A stretch of 64,000 bases of DNA, from assembly GCA_050952065.1 (NCBI GenBank), contig JBMNKF010000007.1, forward strand, positions 124,001 to 188,000, in the 5' to 3' direction. The notes under the pieces are model-generated. The model worked only from the letters and a program-made list of their open reading frames with translations. It was not told the origin of the DNA and made no database searches. The stretch is from JAXGZG01 sp050952065. Its GTDB lineage: Bacteria; Bacillota; Sulfobacillia; Fermentithermobacillales; Fermentithermobacillaceae. Numbering within the stretch: position 1 is the first letter of the stretch; every line of letters begins with the position of its first letter. Shown in pieces: positions 1-7,790 of this stretch. Both the position numbers and the translations under genes were made by a program.

Positions 1-489
1 TTGGAGAATGTCATGATCGGCAGACACTGTCGCACTACGGCTGGGGCGTGGGGCTCGGTCTTCCGCTTCCCTTGGGTTTTTCGGGAGGAGAAAGCGTCGC
101 TTGAGCTATCCTTGGAGCTTCTGGACTTTGTGGGGCTTCACGTCGACCCGGACGAGAGAGCAGCGAACCTTTCCTATGGTCAACAGCGCCAGCTGGAGAT
201 CGCAAGGGCATTGGCCACAGAGCCCGATCTGTTGCTCTTGGATGAACCGGCTGCCGGTATGAACCCCCAAGAGACCAAGGAACTGATCAGTCTCATCGGT
301 AGGGTACGAGACACGGGCAGAACCATACTTCTCATCGAGCACGACATGAAGGTGGTCATGGGGACTGCAGACAGGGTTGCTGTCTTGGAGTACGGAATCA
401 AAATAGCGGATGGTACTCCCTCTGAGATTCGCCGGAACGAGAAGGTCATCAAGGCCTACCTGGGAGATGATTCGGATTTTAGTGCTTAA
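1..489 (+). CDS. livG: Branched-chain amino-acid ABC transporter ATPase LivG, 5'-truncated by the window edge
   Basis: This is the C-terminal part of a cytoplasmic ABC ATPase that powers uptake of branched-chain amino acids or related substrates. The signature LSYGQQRQLEIARALA, the Walker B stretch LLLLDEPAAGMNPQE and the switch histidine in LLIEHDM are all visible. The Walker A motif must lie before the window, so the TTG at base 1 is not a real start: it falls inside the conserved segment that in LivG proteins reads 'ENVMIGRH'. The stop overlaps the start of livF, as expected for the livFG pair. The substrate is not fixed by the sequence; a hydroxy-amino-acid is an attractive guess because aconitase-X genes follow. 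Confidence 0.93.
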   Translation: MENVMIGRHCRTTAGAWGSVFRFPWVFREEKASLELSLELLDFVGLHVDPDERAANLSYGQQRQLEIARALATEPDLLLLDEPAAGMNPQETKELISLIGRVRDTGRTILLIEHDMKVVMGTADRVAVLEYGIKIADGTPSEIRRNEKVIKAYLGDDSDFSA

Positions 490-1180
490 GGGATTAGTGA
501 CCCACTATGGTGCAATCAAGGCTCTTAAGGGCATTTCCCTTGAAGTAAGGCAAGGGGAAATCGTGGCTCTTATCGGCGCAAACGGCGCCGGAAAGACAAC
601 GACCCTGAACGCCATCTCGGGGCTCATTCCCCCGTCTGAGGGTGACATTGTGTTTCAAGGACGGAGTATCGGCGGCGTCTCTCCAGAAAACATCGTGAAG
701 ATGGGGATCTCTCATGTGCCAGAAGGACGAAGGGTGTTTTCGCAGATGACCGTCATGGAGAACCTGGAGCTGGGAGCGTATTCACGGTCCGACACTAGGG
801 AAGTGAAACATGATCTGGACCAGGTTTTCCAAAGGTTTCCCCAGCTGGCCGACCGCAGGAGACAAGCCGCGGGCACCTTGAGCGGGGGAGAACAGCAGAT
901 GCTGGCTATCGGACGGGCGCTCATGGCGCGTCCCAGACTTCTTTTGATGGATGAGCCTTCTATGGGTTTGGCGCCCAAGATCGTTCAGACCATATTCGAG
1001 ATTATCAGAGACATCAACCGTGCGGGTACAACAATCCTTCTGGTTGAGCAAAACGCACATCTTGCTCTGGCTACCGCCGGGCGCGCCTACGTGTTGGAGA
1101 CTGGAGCCATAGCGCTTCACGGCGATACCAGAGAATTGGCCAAGAACGAGCGAGTCCGTGAGGCGTACCTGGGTGAGTGA
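467..1180 (+). CDS. livF: Branched-chain amino-acid ABC transporter ATPase LivF
   Basis: This is the second ATPase of a Liv-type uptake transporter, about 237 residues, the usual family length. Walker A GANGAGKTT lies near residue 38, the signature TLSGGEQQMLAIGRALM near 135, Walker B LLLMDEPSMGLAP near 157 and the H-loop region LLVEQNA after that. The ATG at 467 is chosen because it gives the normal LivF N-terminus and overlaps the livG stop by about 20 bases. A longer reading frame begins at 410 but its first residues merely read through livG. The stop is closely followed by the aconitase-X genes, so transporter and enzyme are probably co-transcribed. Confidence 0.95.
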   Translation: MIRILVLKGLVTHYGAIKALKGISLEVRQGEIVALIGANGAGKTTTLNAISGLIPPSEGDIVFQGRSIGGVSPENIVKMGISHVPEGRRVFSQMTVMENLELGAYSRSDTREVKHDLDQVFQRFPQLADRRRQAAGTLSGGEQQMLAIGRALMARPRLLLMDEPSMGLAPKIVQTIFEIIRDINRAGTTILLVEQNAHLALATAGRAYVLETGAIALHGDTRELAKNERVREAYLGE

Positions 1181-1287
1181 ACTCAGGTTTACTGAGCAGG
1201 TTCACTGAGTTTTCAAAAGGGAAGGCAGACTGTGGTAAGAGATGCGGACAAACTGGTAAGATGGGCGCACAAGGCAGGTGGTACCGG

Positions 1288-2556
1288 GTGATTCTCTCAA
1301 GCCAAGAGCGGGACATGTTGGAAGGCAAGTTCGGTGAAGGCGCGAGACTTGCTATGCAGGTCGTCACCGAAGTCGGTCAGCTGTATGGGGCGGAAAGACT
1401 AGTCGCAGTCAGTCAGGTGCACATTGATGGGTGTCTCTACGGGGCGGTGGGAGACGCGGGGTTGGAATTTGCAGAAAAACTGGCTGCCGTGGGAGCCAAA
1501 GTTAGAGTGCCCACCACTTTGAACGTTACGTCACGAGATATTGAACGGTGGCGAGAATTTCGGATACCAGAGGATTTCTCCGAAAAGTCCCGGCGAATGG
1601 AAAAGGCGTACTTGGCGATGGGCTGCATTCCCACATGGACTTGTGCACCTTATCAGGTGGGTATCGTCCCCAGATTCGGAGAGCAGATCGCCTGGGCCGA
1701 GTCTAACGCCATATGCTTCGCAAACTCAGTGTTGGGGGCCCGCACCAATCGCTACGCGGACCTTGTGGATATTTGCTGTGCAGTGGTTGGGAAGGCACCC
1801 TACTTTGGGCTTCATATTGCGGCCAACAGAAGGAGTCAGGTTCTCATAGAGTTTGACTTGTCTTGTCGAGAGATCTTGACAAACGATAGAGCGTACTCAG
1901 CAGCCGGTTACCTGGTGGGTGAGATAGCTGGGAGCCGGATACCCGCCATACTTGGTATACCCCACGACGTCTCAACTGACCATCTCAAGGTTTTTAGCGC
2001 TGCCGCGGCTTCATCCGGCGCTGTAGGTCTGGTTCACATCGTCGGCGTAACTCCTGAGGCCAGAACCTTGGATGAGGCGTTTCATGGGGGTGTGCCGGAG
2101 GAGACAGTAAAGGTTGACCGAGCGGCTTTGGAAGATGCCTGTCGAAGACTGGATCGGCCCAGTCTTGCTCCCGGGGCGAGGATAAGCGTGGACGTGATCA
2201 TGATGGGCTGTCCTCACGCTTCTTACAGTGAGATCTGCAGCGTGGTTTCTGCCATGGGTGATAGGAAAGTCAAGCCCGGGGTTGAGTTTTGGATTCAGAC
2301 CAGCAAAGCATGCTACGACCTTCTCGAGAGATCAGGAGTCTTGGAAAAGGCGGAAAGGGCCGGTATCAAGCTACTTCGGGACTCTTGCATGCTGGAGTTT
2401 CCACTTGAGGAGTGGGGCTTTTCCACCCTAGTCACTAACTCGGGAAAGGCCGCTCATTACGCACCGGGGCATGTCGGTCTCGACACCTACTTACGAGACA
2501 CTCTGGGTTGTGTGGAAGCGGCGGTTACTGGGGAGGTGGCTTCATGGATCCCATGA
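1288..2556 (+). CDS. Aconitase X large (catalytic) subunit
   Basis: The protein belongs to the aconitase X catalytic family (DUF521), Fe-S dehydratases related to aconitase. Characterised members are cis-3-hydroxy-L-proline dehydratase in bacteria and phosphomevalonate dehydratase in archaea. The N-terminus ILSSQERDMLEGKFG and the following VSQVHIDGCLYG are typical. The reading frame opens at 1177, but the GTG at 1288 is preferred: homologues begin right there and AGGTGG lies a few bases upstream (the ATG at 1261 is an alternative). It is about 422 residues. The small subunit overlaps its 3' end. In a spore-forming bacterium, and next to an amino-acid transporter, the hydroxyproline activity is the likelier role; that is inference. 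Confidence 0.85.
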   Translation: MILSSQERDMLEGKFGEGARLAMQVVTEVGQLYGAERLVAVSQVHIDGCLYGAVGDAGLEFAEKLAAVGAKVRVPTTLNVTSRDIERWREFRIPEDFSEKSRRMEKAYLAMGCIPTWTCAPYQVGIVPRFGEQIAWAESNAICFANSVLGARTNRYADLVDICCAVVGKAPYFGLHIAANRRSQVLIEFDLSCREILTNDRAYSAAGYLVGEIAGSRIPAILGIPHDVSTDHLKVFSAAAASSGAVGLVHIVGVTPEARTLDEAFHGGVPEETVKVDRAALEDACRRLDRPSLAPGARISVDVIMMGCPHASYSEICSVVSAMGDRKVKPGVEFWIQTSKACYDLLERSGVLEKAERAGIKLLRDSCMLEFPLEEWGFSTLVTNSGKAAHYAPGHVGLDTYLRDTLGCVEAAVTGEVASWIP

Positions 2557-2993
2557 GAGAGTGTTTCAATGCCAGAGCGACAGTAGCAGGTGAAGCCTGT
2601 GGCGAAGCTTTGGTATCTCGTATGCCCCTCAGTCTGTGGGGAGGGTTAGATCCCAAATCCGGAAAGGTCACAGACGTGAGGCATGATCTTTTCGGTCAAT
2701 GTGTATCGGGCAAGGTCTTGTTTGTACCCGAGGGTAAGGGGTCCAGCAGCAGTTCAAGCGTGTTGTTGGAGACCATACGCGCGGGAACCGCGCCTGCCGC
2801 CATAGTGAACGTGGTCACTGAGCCCATATTGGCCACCGGTTCCATCATTGGCCGTGTTCTATATGGAAGGACTGTGCCGATCTTTACGTTAGATCGGGAG
2901 GATTACGCCCGCGTCAATACGGGAGACCGGGTTACCGTTACGATGCTCCGTTCCCATCTCGCCGCGCTCATTGTAGATCGCCTGGCACAGTGA
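2544..2993 (+). CDS. Aconitase X small (swivel) subunit
   Basis: This is the DUF126 swivel-domain subunit that pairs with the large aconitase-X chain to close the active site. It has about 149 residues and includes GKVLFVPEGKGSSSSSSVL, the conserved glycine/serine-rich loop of the family, and later PAAIVNV. The ATG at 2544 follows GGGAGGTGG with good spacing and overlaps the large-subunit stop by 13 bases, indicating translational coupling. Split large and small subunits are a known arrangement; other bacteria fuse the two. Confidence 0.87.
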   Translation: MDPMRECFNARATVAGEACGEALVSRMPLSLWGGLDPKSGKVTDVRHDLFGQCVSGKVLFVPEGKGSSSSSSVLLETIRAGTAPAAIVNVVTEPILATGSIIGRVLYGRTVPIFTLDREDYARVNTGDRVTVTMLRSHLAALIVDRLAQ

Positions 2994-3058
2994 GACCGAG
3001 ACCCCATCTAAAGAACTAGGAAGTTTAAGGAGACCATGAGTGTGGGACATCGCATTCT

Positions 3059-4051
3059 GTGACGATGATTCCCCTTTGTAAAGATAACCCACATGTTTGC
3101 CTGGAATTTCCCTCAAAACGGCCAACACATACTACTTTCGGAGGTGCGACCCGACTGCAAACCTTTTCCGTAGCATCCGGCAAAGCCCTGGACTCAATAA
3201 GGCACCTCGTGAATCAAGAGATACAGTTGTGGGAGACCCGCGGGGTAAAGATAGGTGTTACCGAGAATCGAGCAGGCGATTTGCTGGTCTTGCGCTGTGA
3301 AGTGCCCAAGGTCAGAGAGTGGGAAGCCCACGAAATTCTCAAAACCATCAAGGCGTCTATCGCAAATGGCTTGTCCCACGTCATCATAGACGAGTACGAG
3401 AAACTCCTGGTTGGGCGAATCATCGACGACAACTATGCATATTTGTCTGACCTCGATCGAGCGATCCTTAAGCGTAAAGTGTCTTCAAAGCTCTCGGGTC
3501 AAGACAGCCCTTCGCCATCCCAAAGGCACGATGGGGAAAGCCAGAGAAAGAGCAGAGTCTGGGCCAAACTAGCCGAATACTTGGAAAGGGAAGACGAGAT
3601 AGTTGTTGAGGGATTCATCACTTTTCGCTTGAAAGAGTACCTGGAGAGTCTTTTCGATACTGTGGAGGATGTAGTCGAAGACTATCTCACAGAGCGTGAA
3701 TACCGGGAATTCCTGAGGCTTCTACGGCATTTTATGTCAAGGCAGAAGAACCCCATCCGGTCAGTCAACGTGGTGCGCATAGAAGACCAGTATCGGTTGC
3801 TTGATGACAGGCAAGAATCTGTGAAAGGTGATGTGGCTAGATTCTTGCAGAAGCCTCCAAGGGGCATGGACTTGAGCCTAGATGATCTGATAGTAAGCGC
3901 AGTGGTGACTTTGGCGCCTGAGACCGTCATCTGGCACGGGGATATCGGCGGTTCGCCGTGCCATGATCTGCTTCGCGATCTATTTCTTGATCACTTTTTG
4001 ATTTGTCAAGGATGCCATCTGGAGGCCAAAGACCCGGTTCAAGAAGAGTAG
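3059..4051 (+). CDS. ytxC: YtxC-like sporulation protein
   Basis: This resembles the YtxC family of sporulation-associated proteins, whose biochemical role is unknown. Supporting features are the alpha-helical, charged sequence, the central ANGLSHVIIDEYEKLLVGRI block, the FITFRLKEYLESLFDTVEDV segment and the ending FLDHFLICQGCHLEA. The same gene precedes thrS in Bacillus subtilis, which supports the call. The start is uncertain: GTG at 3059 or ATG at 3065 are the only candidates in frame, and the family-like sequence begins about 35 residues later. An eight-codon reading frame with its own Shine-Dalgarno ends exactly over the GTG. No signal peptide or membrane segment is evident. Confidence 0.8.
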   Translation: MTMIPLCKDNPHVCLEFPSKRPTHTTFGGATRLQTFSVASGKALDSIRHLVNQEIQLWETRGVKIGVTENRAGDLLVLRCEVPKVREWEAHEILKTIKASIANGLSHVIIDEYEKLLVGRIIDDNYAYLSDLDRAILKRKVSSKLSGQDSPSPSQRHDGESQRKSRVWAKLAEYLEREDEIVVEGFITFRLKEYLESLFDTVEDVVEDYLTEREYREFLRLLRHFMSRQKNPIRSVNVVRIEDQYRLLDDRQESVKGDVARFLQKPPRGMDLSLDDLIVSAVVTLAPETVIWHGDIGGSPCHDLLRDLFLDHFLICQGCHLEAKDPVQEE

Positions 4052-4069
4052 ACAACGGCTCGCTCTCTA

Positions 4070-4098
4070 TTGATCTACATTTCTCCTCACGATATAAT
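4070..4098 (+). promoter_or_regulatory. Sigma-A promoter of the thrS T-box transcript
   Basis: A -35 element TTGATC (4070-4075) and a perfect -10 TATAAT (4093-4098) are separated by 17 bases. Transcription would begin near 4104, just before the T-box leader. Confidence 0.8.
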
Positions 4099-4103
4099 CC
4101 GTG

Positions 4104-4393
4104 AAAGTCTAATCGTAGTGGCATTGAAGAGGACAGTACCGAAAGGTTCAGTCTCAGAGAGGGAAGGTCACAGGTGAGAGCCTCCTACGAGCCCTAAGGG
4201 AACACCACCTCGGAGCCTCCGGCGGAGACAGTAACGCCGGCGCAAGGAGCCCGATAGAGCTTCGCTTGAGGATGAGCATGAGAATTGAACGTGCCCTACA
4301 GGCATAAGGGCATCCTTGCCTAACATGAGGCAGAGGCTCACTCATCGATAAGGGTGGAATCGCGGTACCCCGCCCCTTAAGGGCGGGGTTTTT
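4104..4393 (+). promoter_or_regulatory. T-box leader sensing tRNA-Thr, upstream of thrS
   Basis: The leader has the parts of a T-box: the stem I AG-bulge/GNUG region around CAGAGAGGGAAGGT (4157-4170), a specifier loop with ACC (Thr) at 4204-4206 in the context GGAACACCACCTCGGAG, the T-box sequence AGGGTGGAATCGCGG (4351-4365), and a terminator. Uncharged tRNA-Thr would pair with ACC and with the T-box bulge to favour antitermination and thrS expression. The T-box sequence reads TGGAATCGCG where TGGNACCGCG is usual. Confidence 0.93.
4368..4393 (+). terminator. Conditional intrinsic terminator of the Thr T-box
   Basis: An 8-bp stem CCCCGCCC/GGGCGGGG (4368-4375 with 4381-4388) closes a five-base loop and is followed by five T residues. 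It lies directly after the T-box sequence, so antiterminator pairing would disrupt it. Confidence 0.9.
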
Positions 4394-4438
4394 GTTTGTG
4401 TGTACTTGGCTTTCTACTTCGGAGGGAGGAGTCGCGAG

Positions 4439-6394
4439 ATGGACAAGAATCCGGAATACAAAGTGTCATGGCTAGAATCGATATGTTCAGTGCCTGCCGA
4501 CAGCACCTATCTGGACGTCAAGGAGTCCTTTGGATGGAAGAACGATGTCCTGATGGTCGATTTGGGCAGTGAAGTGAAGGAACTCAGGTCTAAAGTATGC
4601 GGAGACTGCGATGTAGTTCCTCTCACATTTGATGACACCAGGGCCCGATGGGCTTTGAGGCATACAGCCGCCCACATACTAGCTCAGGCCGTTCTGCGTT
4701 TGTACCCTGAGGTGCGCCTGGGTATCGGCCCGGCTATTGAGGATGGTTTCTATTACGATTTCGACTCGCCTGTGCCCTTTGGACCTGACGCACTGGTCAA
4801 GATCGAAGAAGAGATGAAGAAAATAGTCTCGGAGAACCTTCCGGTCAATAGAGAAGAAGTCGACAGGGAGACGGCTCGGGCCATATTCGCCCAAAGCAAT
4901 CAAACCTACAAACTTGAGCTTCTGGAGGATTTGCCTCAAGGAGAGACCATTTCTTTATACAGGCAAGGGGAGTTTGTCGACTTGTGTGCCGGGCCTCACG
5001 TGCCCTCAACGGGCTATGTGAAAGCTTTCAAACTTCTGAGCGTGGCGGGTGCCTACTGGCGTGGAGACGAGAAACAGGCCATGTTGCAGCGCATTTACGG
5101 AACCGCCTTTGTTAAACAACATGACCTCAAGGAGTATCTGGAACGCCTCGAGGAGATCAAGAAGCGCGATCACAGACGACTGGCCAAAGAACTTGACTTG
5201 TTCAGTCTGCAGGAAGAAGGCGGGCCCGGTCTCGTGTACTGGCATCCTAAGGGCAGTATTATCAGAGAAGAAGTCGAGAACTTCTGGCGGCAGGAGCACC
5301 GCAAAAGAGGCTACGACATCGTGTATTCACCTCACATAGCCAAGATTGACCTGTGGAAAACCTCTGGCCACTGGGATTGGTACCGGGAAAGCATGTACTC
5401 GCCAATGGCAGTTGAGGAGGTGGAGTACCTTCTCAAACCTATGAATTGCCCGTTTCATATTTTGATGTTCAAGAACGACACCCGGAGCTACCGCGACCTG
5501 CCAATCAGGACAGCCGAACTGGGCACGGTCTACCGCTACGAGAGATCCGGCGTGCTCCATGGAGCGCTCCGCGTGCGAGGATTCACTCAGGACGATGCTC
5601 ACCTCTTTGTGAGGCCGGACCAGCTTGTGGATGAACTTGTGGGGGTCTTGGATCTCACTCAGTTCATGATGGAGGCTTTCGGGTACAAAGAGTATGAATA
5701 TATGTTGTCGCTTAGAGATCCCCACGATAAGTCCAAGTATGTGGGCGACGACGATGTATGGGAGTCTGCCCAAGAAGCATGCGAGACTGCCCTCAGACAT
5801 AAGGGGATTTCCTACAAGGTGGACTTGGGCGAGGCCAAGTTCTATGGGCCCGCCATCGATGTGAAAATCAAAGACGCGTTGGGAAGGATGTGGCAAGGGC
5901 CCACAATTCAGGTGGATTTCAACCTACCTGAACGATTTGACATAGCCTATATCGGTGAGGATGGGGCGCGTCATCGTCCTGTCATGATTCACCGGACGGT
6001 CCTTGGGAGTATGGAAAGGTTTATTGCCGGATTGGTTGAACACTATGGCGGCGCTTTCCCGCTGTGGCTTGCACCTGTGCAAGTTCAGGTGATTCCCATA
6101 TCCGAGAAACAAGCGTCCTATGCCGAAGAAGTTGCCGCTGCGCTGAAGGATGCCGGTCTCCGGGCGATCGCGGATTTGGGATCGGCCAAGATGGGATACA
6201 AGATTAGGCAGGCTCAGCTGCAGAAAGTTCCGTATATGCTTGTTGTTGGCGCAAGAGAGGCCGAAACAGGCACTGTATCGGTAAGGCATAGGGCCAGAGG
6301 TGACATAGGTGCCGTAGCCCTGGAATCTTTCATCAGGCAGGCGACGGAGGAAGCTCGAACAAAGGCTCTTGACCCTATGGTGACTCAGGCGTAG
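4439..6394 (+). CDS. thrS: Threonyl-tRNA synthetase
   Basis: This class II synthetase charges tRNA-Thr in the cytoplasm. About 651 residues: a divergent TGS-like N-terminal region (1-70), the editing domain with HTAAH near residue 75 and LCAGPHV, the catalytic core, and a C-terminal anticodon-binding domain. The zinc ligands are recognisable as the cysteine of MNCPFH, the histidine of DDAHLF and the histidine of MIHRTVLGS. Motif 2 (YRYERSGVLHGALRVRGF) and motif 3 (TVLGSMERF) are intact. The ATG at 4439 follows GGAGGGAGGA at ideal spacing; a longer frame from 4400 would start inside the leader. Expression is controlled by the T-box immediately upstream. Confidence 0.98.
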   Translation: MDKNPEYKVSWLESICSVPADSTYLDVKESFGWKNDVLMVDLGSEVKELRSKVCGDCDVVPLTFDDTRARWALRHTAAHILAQAVLRLYPEVRLGIGPAIEDGFYYDFDSPVPFGPDALVKIEEEMKKIVSENLPVNREEVDRETARAIFAQSNQTYKLELLEDLPQGETISLYRQGEFVDLCAGPHVPSTGYVKAFKLLSVAGAYWRGDEKQAMLQRIYGTAFVKQHDLKEYLERLEEIKKRDHRRLAKELDLFSLQEEGGPGLVYWHPKGSIIREEVENFWRQEHRKRGYDIVYSPHIAKIDLWKTSGHWDWYRESMYSPMAVEEVEYLLKPMNCPFHILMFKNDTRSYRDLPIRTAELGTVYRYERSGVLHGALRVRGFTQDDAHLFVRPDQLVDELVGVLDLTQFMMEAFGYKEYEYMLSLRDPHDKSKYVGDDDVWESAQEACETALRHKGISYKVDLGEAKFYGPAIDVKIKDALGRMWQGPTIQVDFNLPERFDIAYIGEDGARHRPVMIHRTVLGSMERFIAGLVEHYGGAFPLWLAPVQVQVIPISEKQASYAEEVAAALKDAGLRAIADLGSAKMGYKIRQAQLQKVPYMLVVGAREAETGTVSVRHRARGDIGAVALESFIRQATEEARTKALDPMVTQA

Positions 6395-6406
6395 AACTGG
6401 TGGAAA

Positions 6407-6436
6407 GTGACAGGCTAATGACATCTGTGCTATACT
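6407..6436 (+). promoter_or_regulatory. Probable sigma-A promoter for infC-rpmI-rplT
   Basis: GTGACA (6407-6412) and TATACT (6431-6436) are separated by 18 bases, each one mismatch from consensus. It lies just after the thrS stop and before the structured infC leader. Confidence 0.6.
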
Positions 6437-6442
6437 AGGCGC

Positions 6443-6593
6443 GCGAAGTAGAAGCCATCCGCTTCTCACCTTACGGTCAAATAGGGCTGGTAAGGTTACA
6501 TGACTAAGCGTTCATGCGAAGAACATGCGTATTGTCGTGGGCGGGTGGATTACCTGCCCACGATTCTTATGTTTGAAAGGAAGGTGGCACGCA
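6443..6593 (+). promoter_or_regulatory. Structured leader of infC operon, candidate L20 autoregulatory leader
   Basis: About 150 bases of noncoding leader contain ACCTTAC pairing with GTAAGGT (around 6469-6497) and a perfect 8-bp hairpin TCGTGGGC/GCCCACGA (6535-6563), followed by a T-rich stretch. In many Firmicutes the infC-rpmI-rplT operon is autoregulated by ribosomal protein L20 binding such a leader. Position and pairing fit; I could not verify the family covariance model. Confidence 0.5.
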
Positions 6594-7169
6594 ATCAGCC
6601 AGGACCAAAGAATTAACGAGTACATTCGTGTCCGAGAAGTGAGGCTGGTTTCCCAAGACGGGGAACAGCTTGGGATAAAACCTACTCATGAAGCGCTGCG
6701 GATTGCCAGAGAATTGGGCTTAGACCTAGTGGAAGTGGCGGCTCAAGCCAAGCCTCCAGTATGCAGGCTTATGGATTATTCCAGATGGAAGTACGAGCAG
6801 TCAAAGCGGATGAAAGAGGCCCGAAAGAAGCAGAAGATGCAAGATGTGAAAGAAGTCAAGATGAGGCCCACCATCGATGATCACGATTTCGAAGTCAAAG
6901 TCAGAGCCGCAGAGAGGTTTCTTCGAAGCGGCGACAAAGTCAAGGCTACTATTATGTTCCGTGGTAGGGAAATGTCTCATCTGGACATCGGCCAGAGAGT
7001 TCTAGAGAGACTGCTTGAGCGGGTCAAGAGTATTTCCGTCGTTGAGAGGGCCCCCCGGATCGAGGGCCGGAACATGATCATGGTTCTCTCTCCTAAGCCC
7101 CAGCCTCAAGCTCAATCCGGAGCACAGAAGTCTCTAGACGTAGGACCAGCACAAGATATCGGGGTTTAA
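6594..7169 (+). CDS. infC: Translation initiation factor IF-3, ATC start
   Basis: IF-3 binds the 30S subunit, prevents premature 50S joining and discriminates start codons. The N-terminal ISQDQRINEYIRVREVRLV, the linker KYEQSKRMKEARKKQKM and the C-terminal VKVRAAERFLRSGDKVKATIMFRG (shown in part in the family) are clear. The protein is about 191 residues with a slightly long tail. I place the start at ATC (6594) because AAGGAAGGTGG precedes it at correct spacing, homologues begin here, and infC genes commonly use rare start codons that IF-3 itself represses. The in-frame ATG at 6525 would have to translate the leader hairpin. Confidence 0.95.
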   Translation: MSQDQRINEYIRVREVRLVSQDGEQLGIKPTHEALRIARELGLDLVEVAAQAKPPVCRLMDYSRWKYEQSKRMKEARKKQKMQDVKEVKMRPTIDDHDFEVKVRAAERFLRSGDKVKATIMFRGREMSHLDIGQRVLERLLERVKSISVVERAPRIEGRNMIMVLSPKPQPQAQSGAQKSLDVGPAQDIGV

Positions 7170-7183
7170 GGAGATGTTTTGAC

Positions 7184-7387
7184 GTGGCCAAGAACAAGAT
7201 GAAAACTCACAGCGGGGCCAAAAAGCGCTTCTTTGTGACCGGTACCGGGAAGATCCGACATTTCCACTCGGGACACAGCCACAGGCTGGCGGGCAAGGAT
7301 GCCGCCCGCCGACGCAGACTGAGGAAAGACTCCGGGATCAACGAAGTCTCGACGAGGAGAATCCGGACTCTCATCCCTTACAAGTAG
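7184..7387 (+). CDS. rpmI: 50S ribosomal protein L35
   Basis: This is a 67-residue basic protein of the large ribosomal subunit. KMKTHSGAKKRFFVTGTGKI and the HSHRLAGKD region are diagnostic. It starts at GTG (7184) after AAGGAGATG and lies 14 bases downstream of infC, in the standard infC-rpmI-rplT order. Confidence 0.97.
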   Translation: MAKNKMKTHSGAKKRFFVTGTGKIRHFHSGHSHRLAGKDAARRRRLRKDSGINEVSTRRIRTLIPYK

Positions 7388-7420
7388 GTACATTAAAGAA
7401 GCTGAAAGAGGGTAACGCAA

Positions 7421-7780
7421 ATGCCTCGCGTAAAAACCGGTATGACCAACAGACACCGGCATAAGAAGATACTGAAGCTCGCCAAAGGCTATTGGGGCAA
7501 GAGATCGAAGTCGTTCCGCATGGCCAACGAGACCGTGATGAAAGCTCTTCATTACGCCAGACGTCACAGGCGTGAGAAGAAAAGGGAGTTTCGCAGCTTG
7601 TGGATTGCACGCATTAACGCGGCCGCAAGGGTCAACGGCATGAACTACAACACCTTCATAAGCGGTCTGAAGAAGGCCGGAATCGATATCAACAGACAGA
7701 TGCTTGCAGATTTGGCTGTCGCCGACGCCAAGTCTTTTGCGGATTTGGTGTCGGTAGCCAAGAGCCAATCTTCGCTCTAG
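7421..7780 (+). CDS. rplT: 50S ribosomal protein L20
   Basis: A 119-residue large-subunit protein needed early in 50S assembly, and in this phylum the usual translational or transcriptional repressor of its own operon. MPRVKTGMTNRHRHKKILKL and the LWIARINAAARVNGMNYN segment are characteristic. The ATG at 7421 follows an AGAGGG element. Confidence 0.98.
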   Translation: MPRVKTGMTNRHRHKKILKLAKGYWGKRSKSFRMANETVMKALHYARRHRREKKREFRSLWIARINAAARVNGMNYNTFISGLKKAGIDINRQMLADLAVADAKSFADLVSVAKSQSSL

Positions 7781-7790
7781 TCAGTTGACG

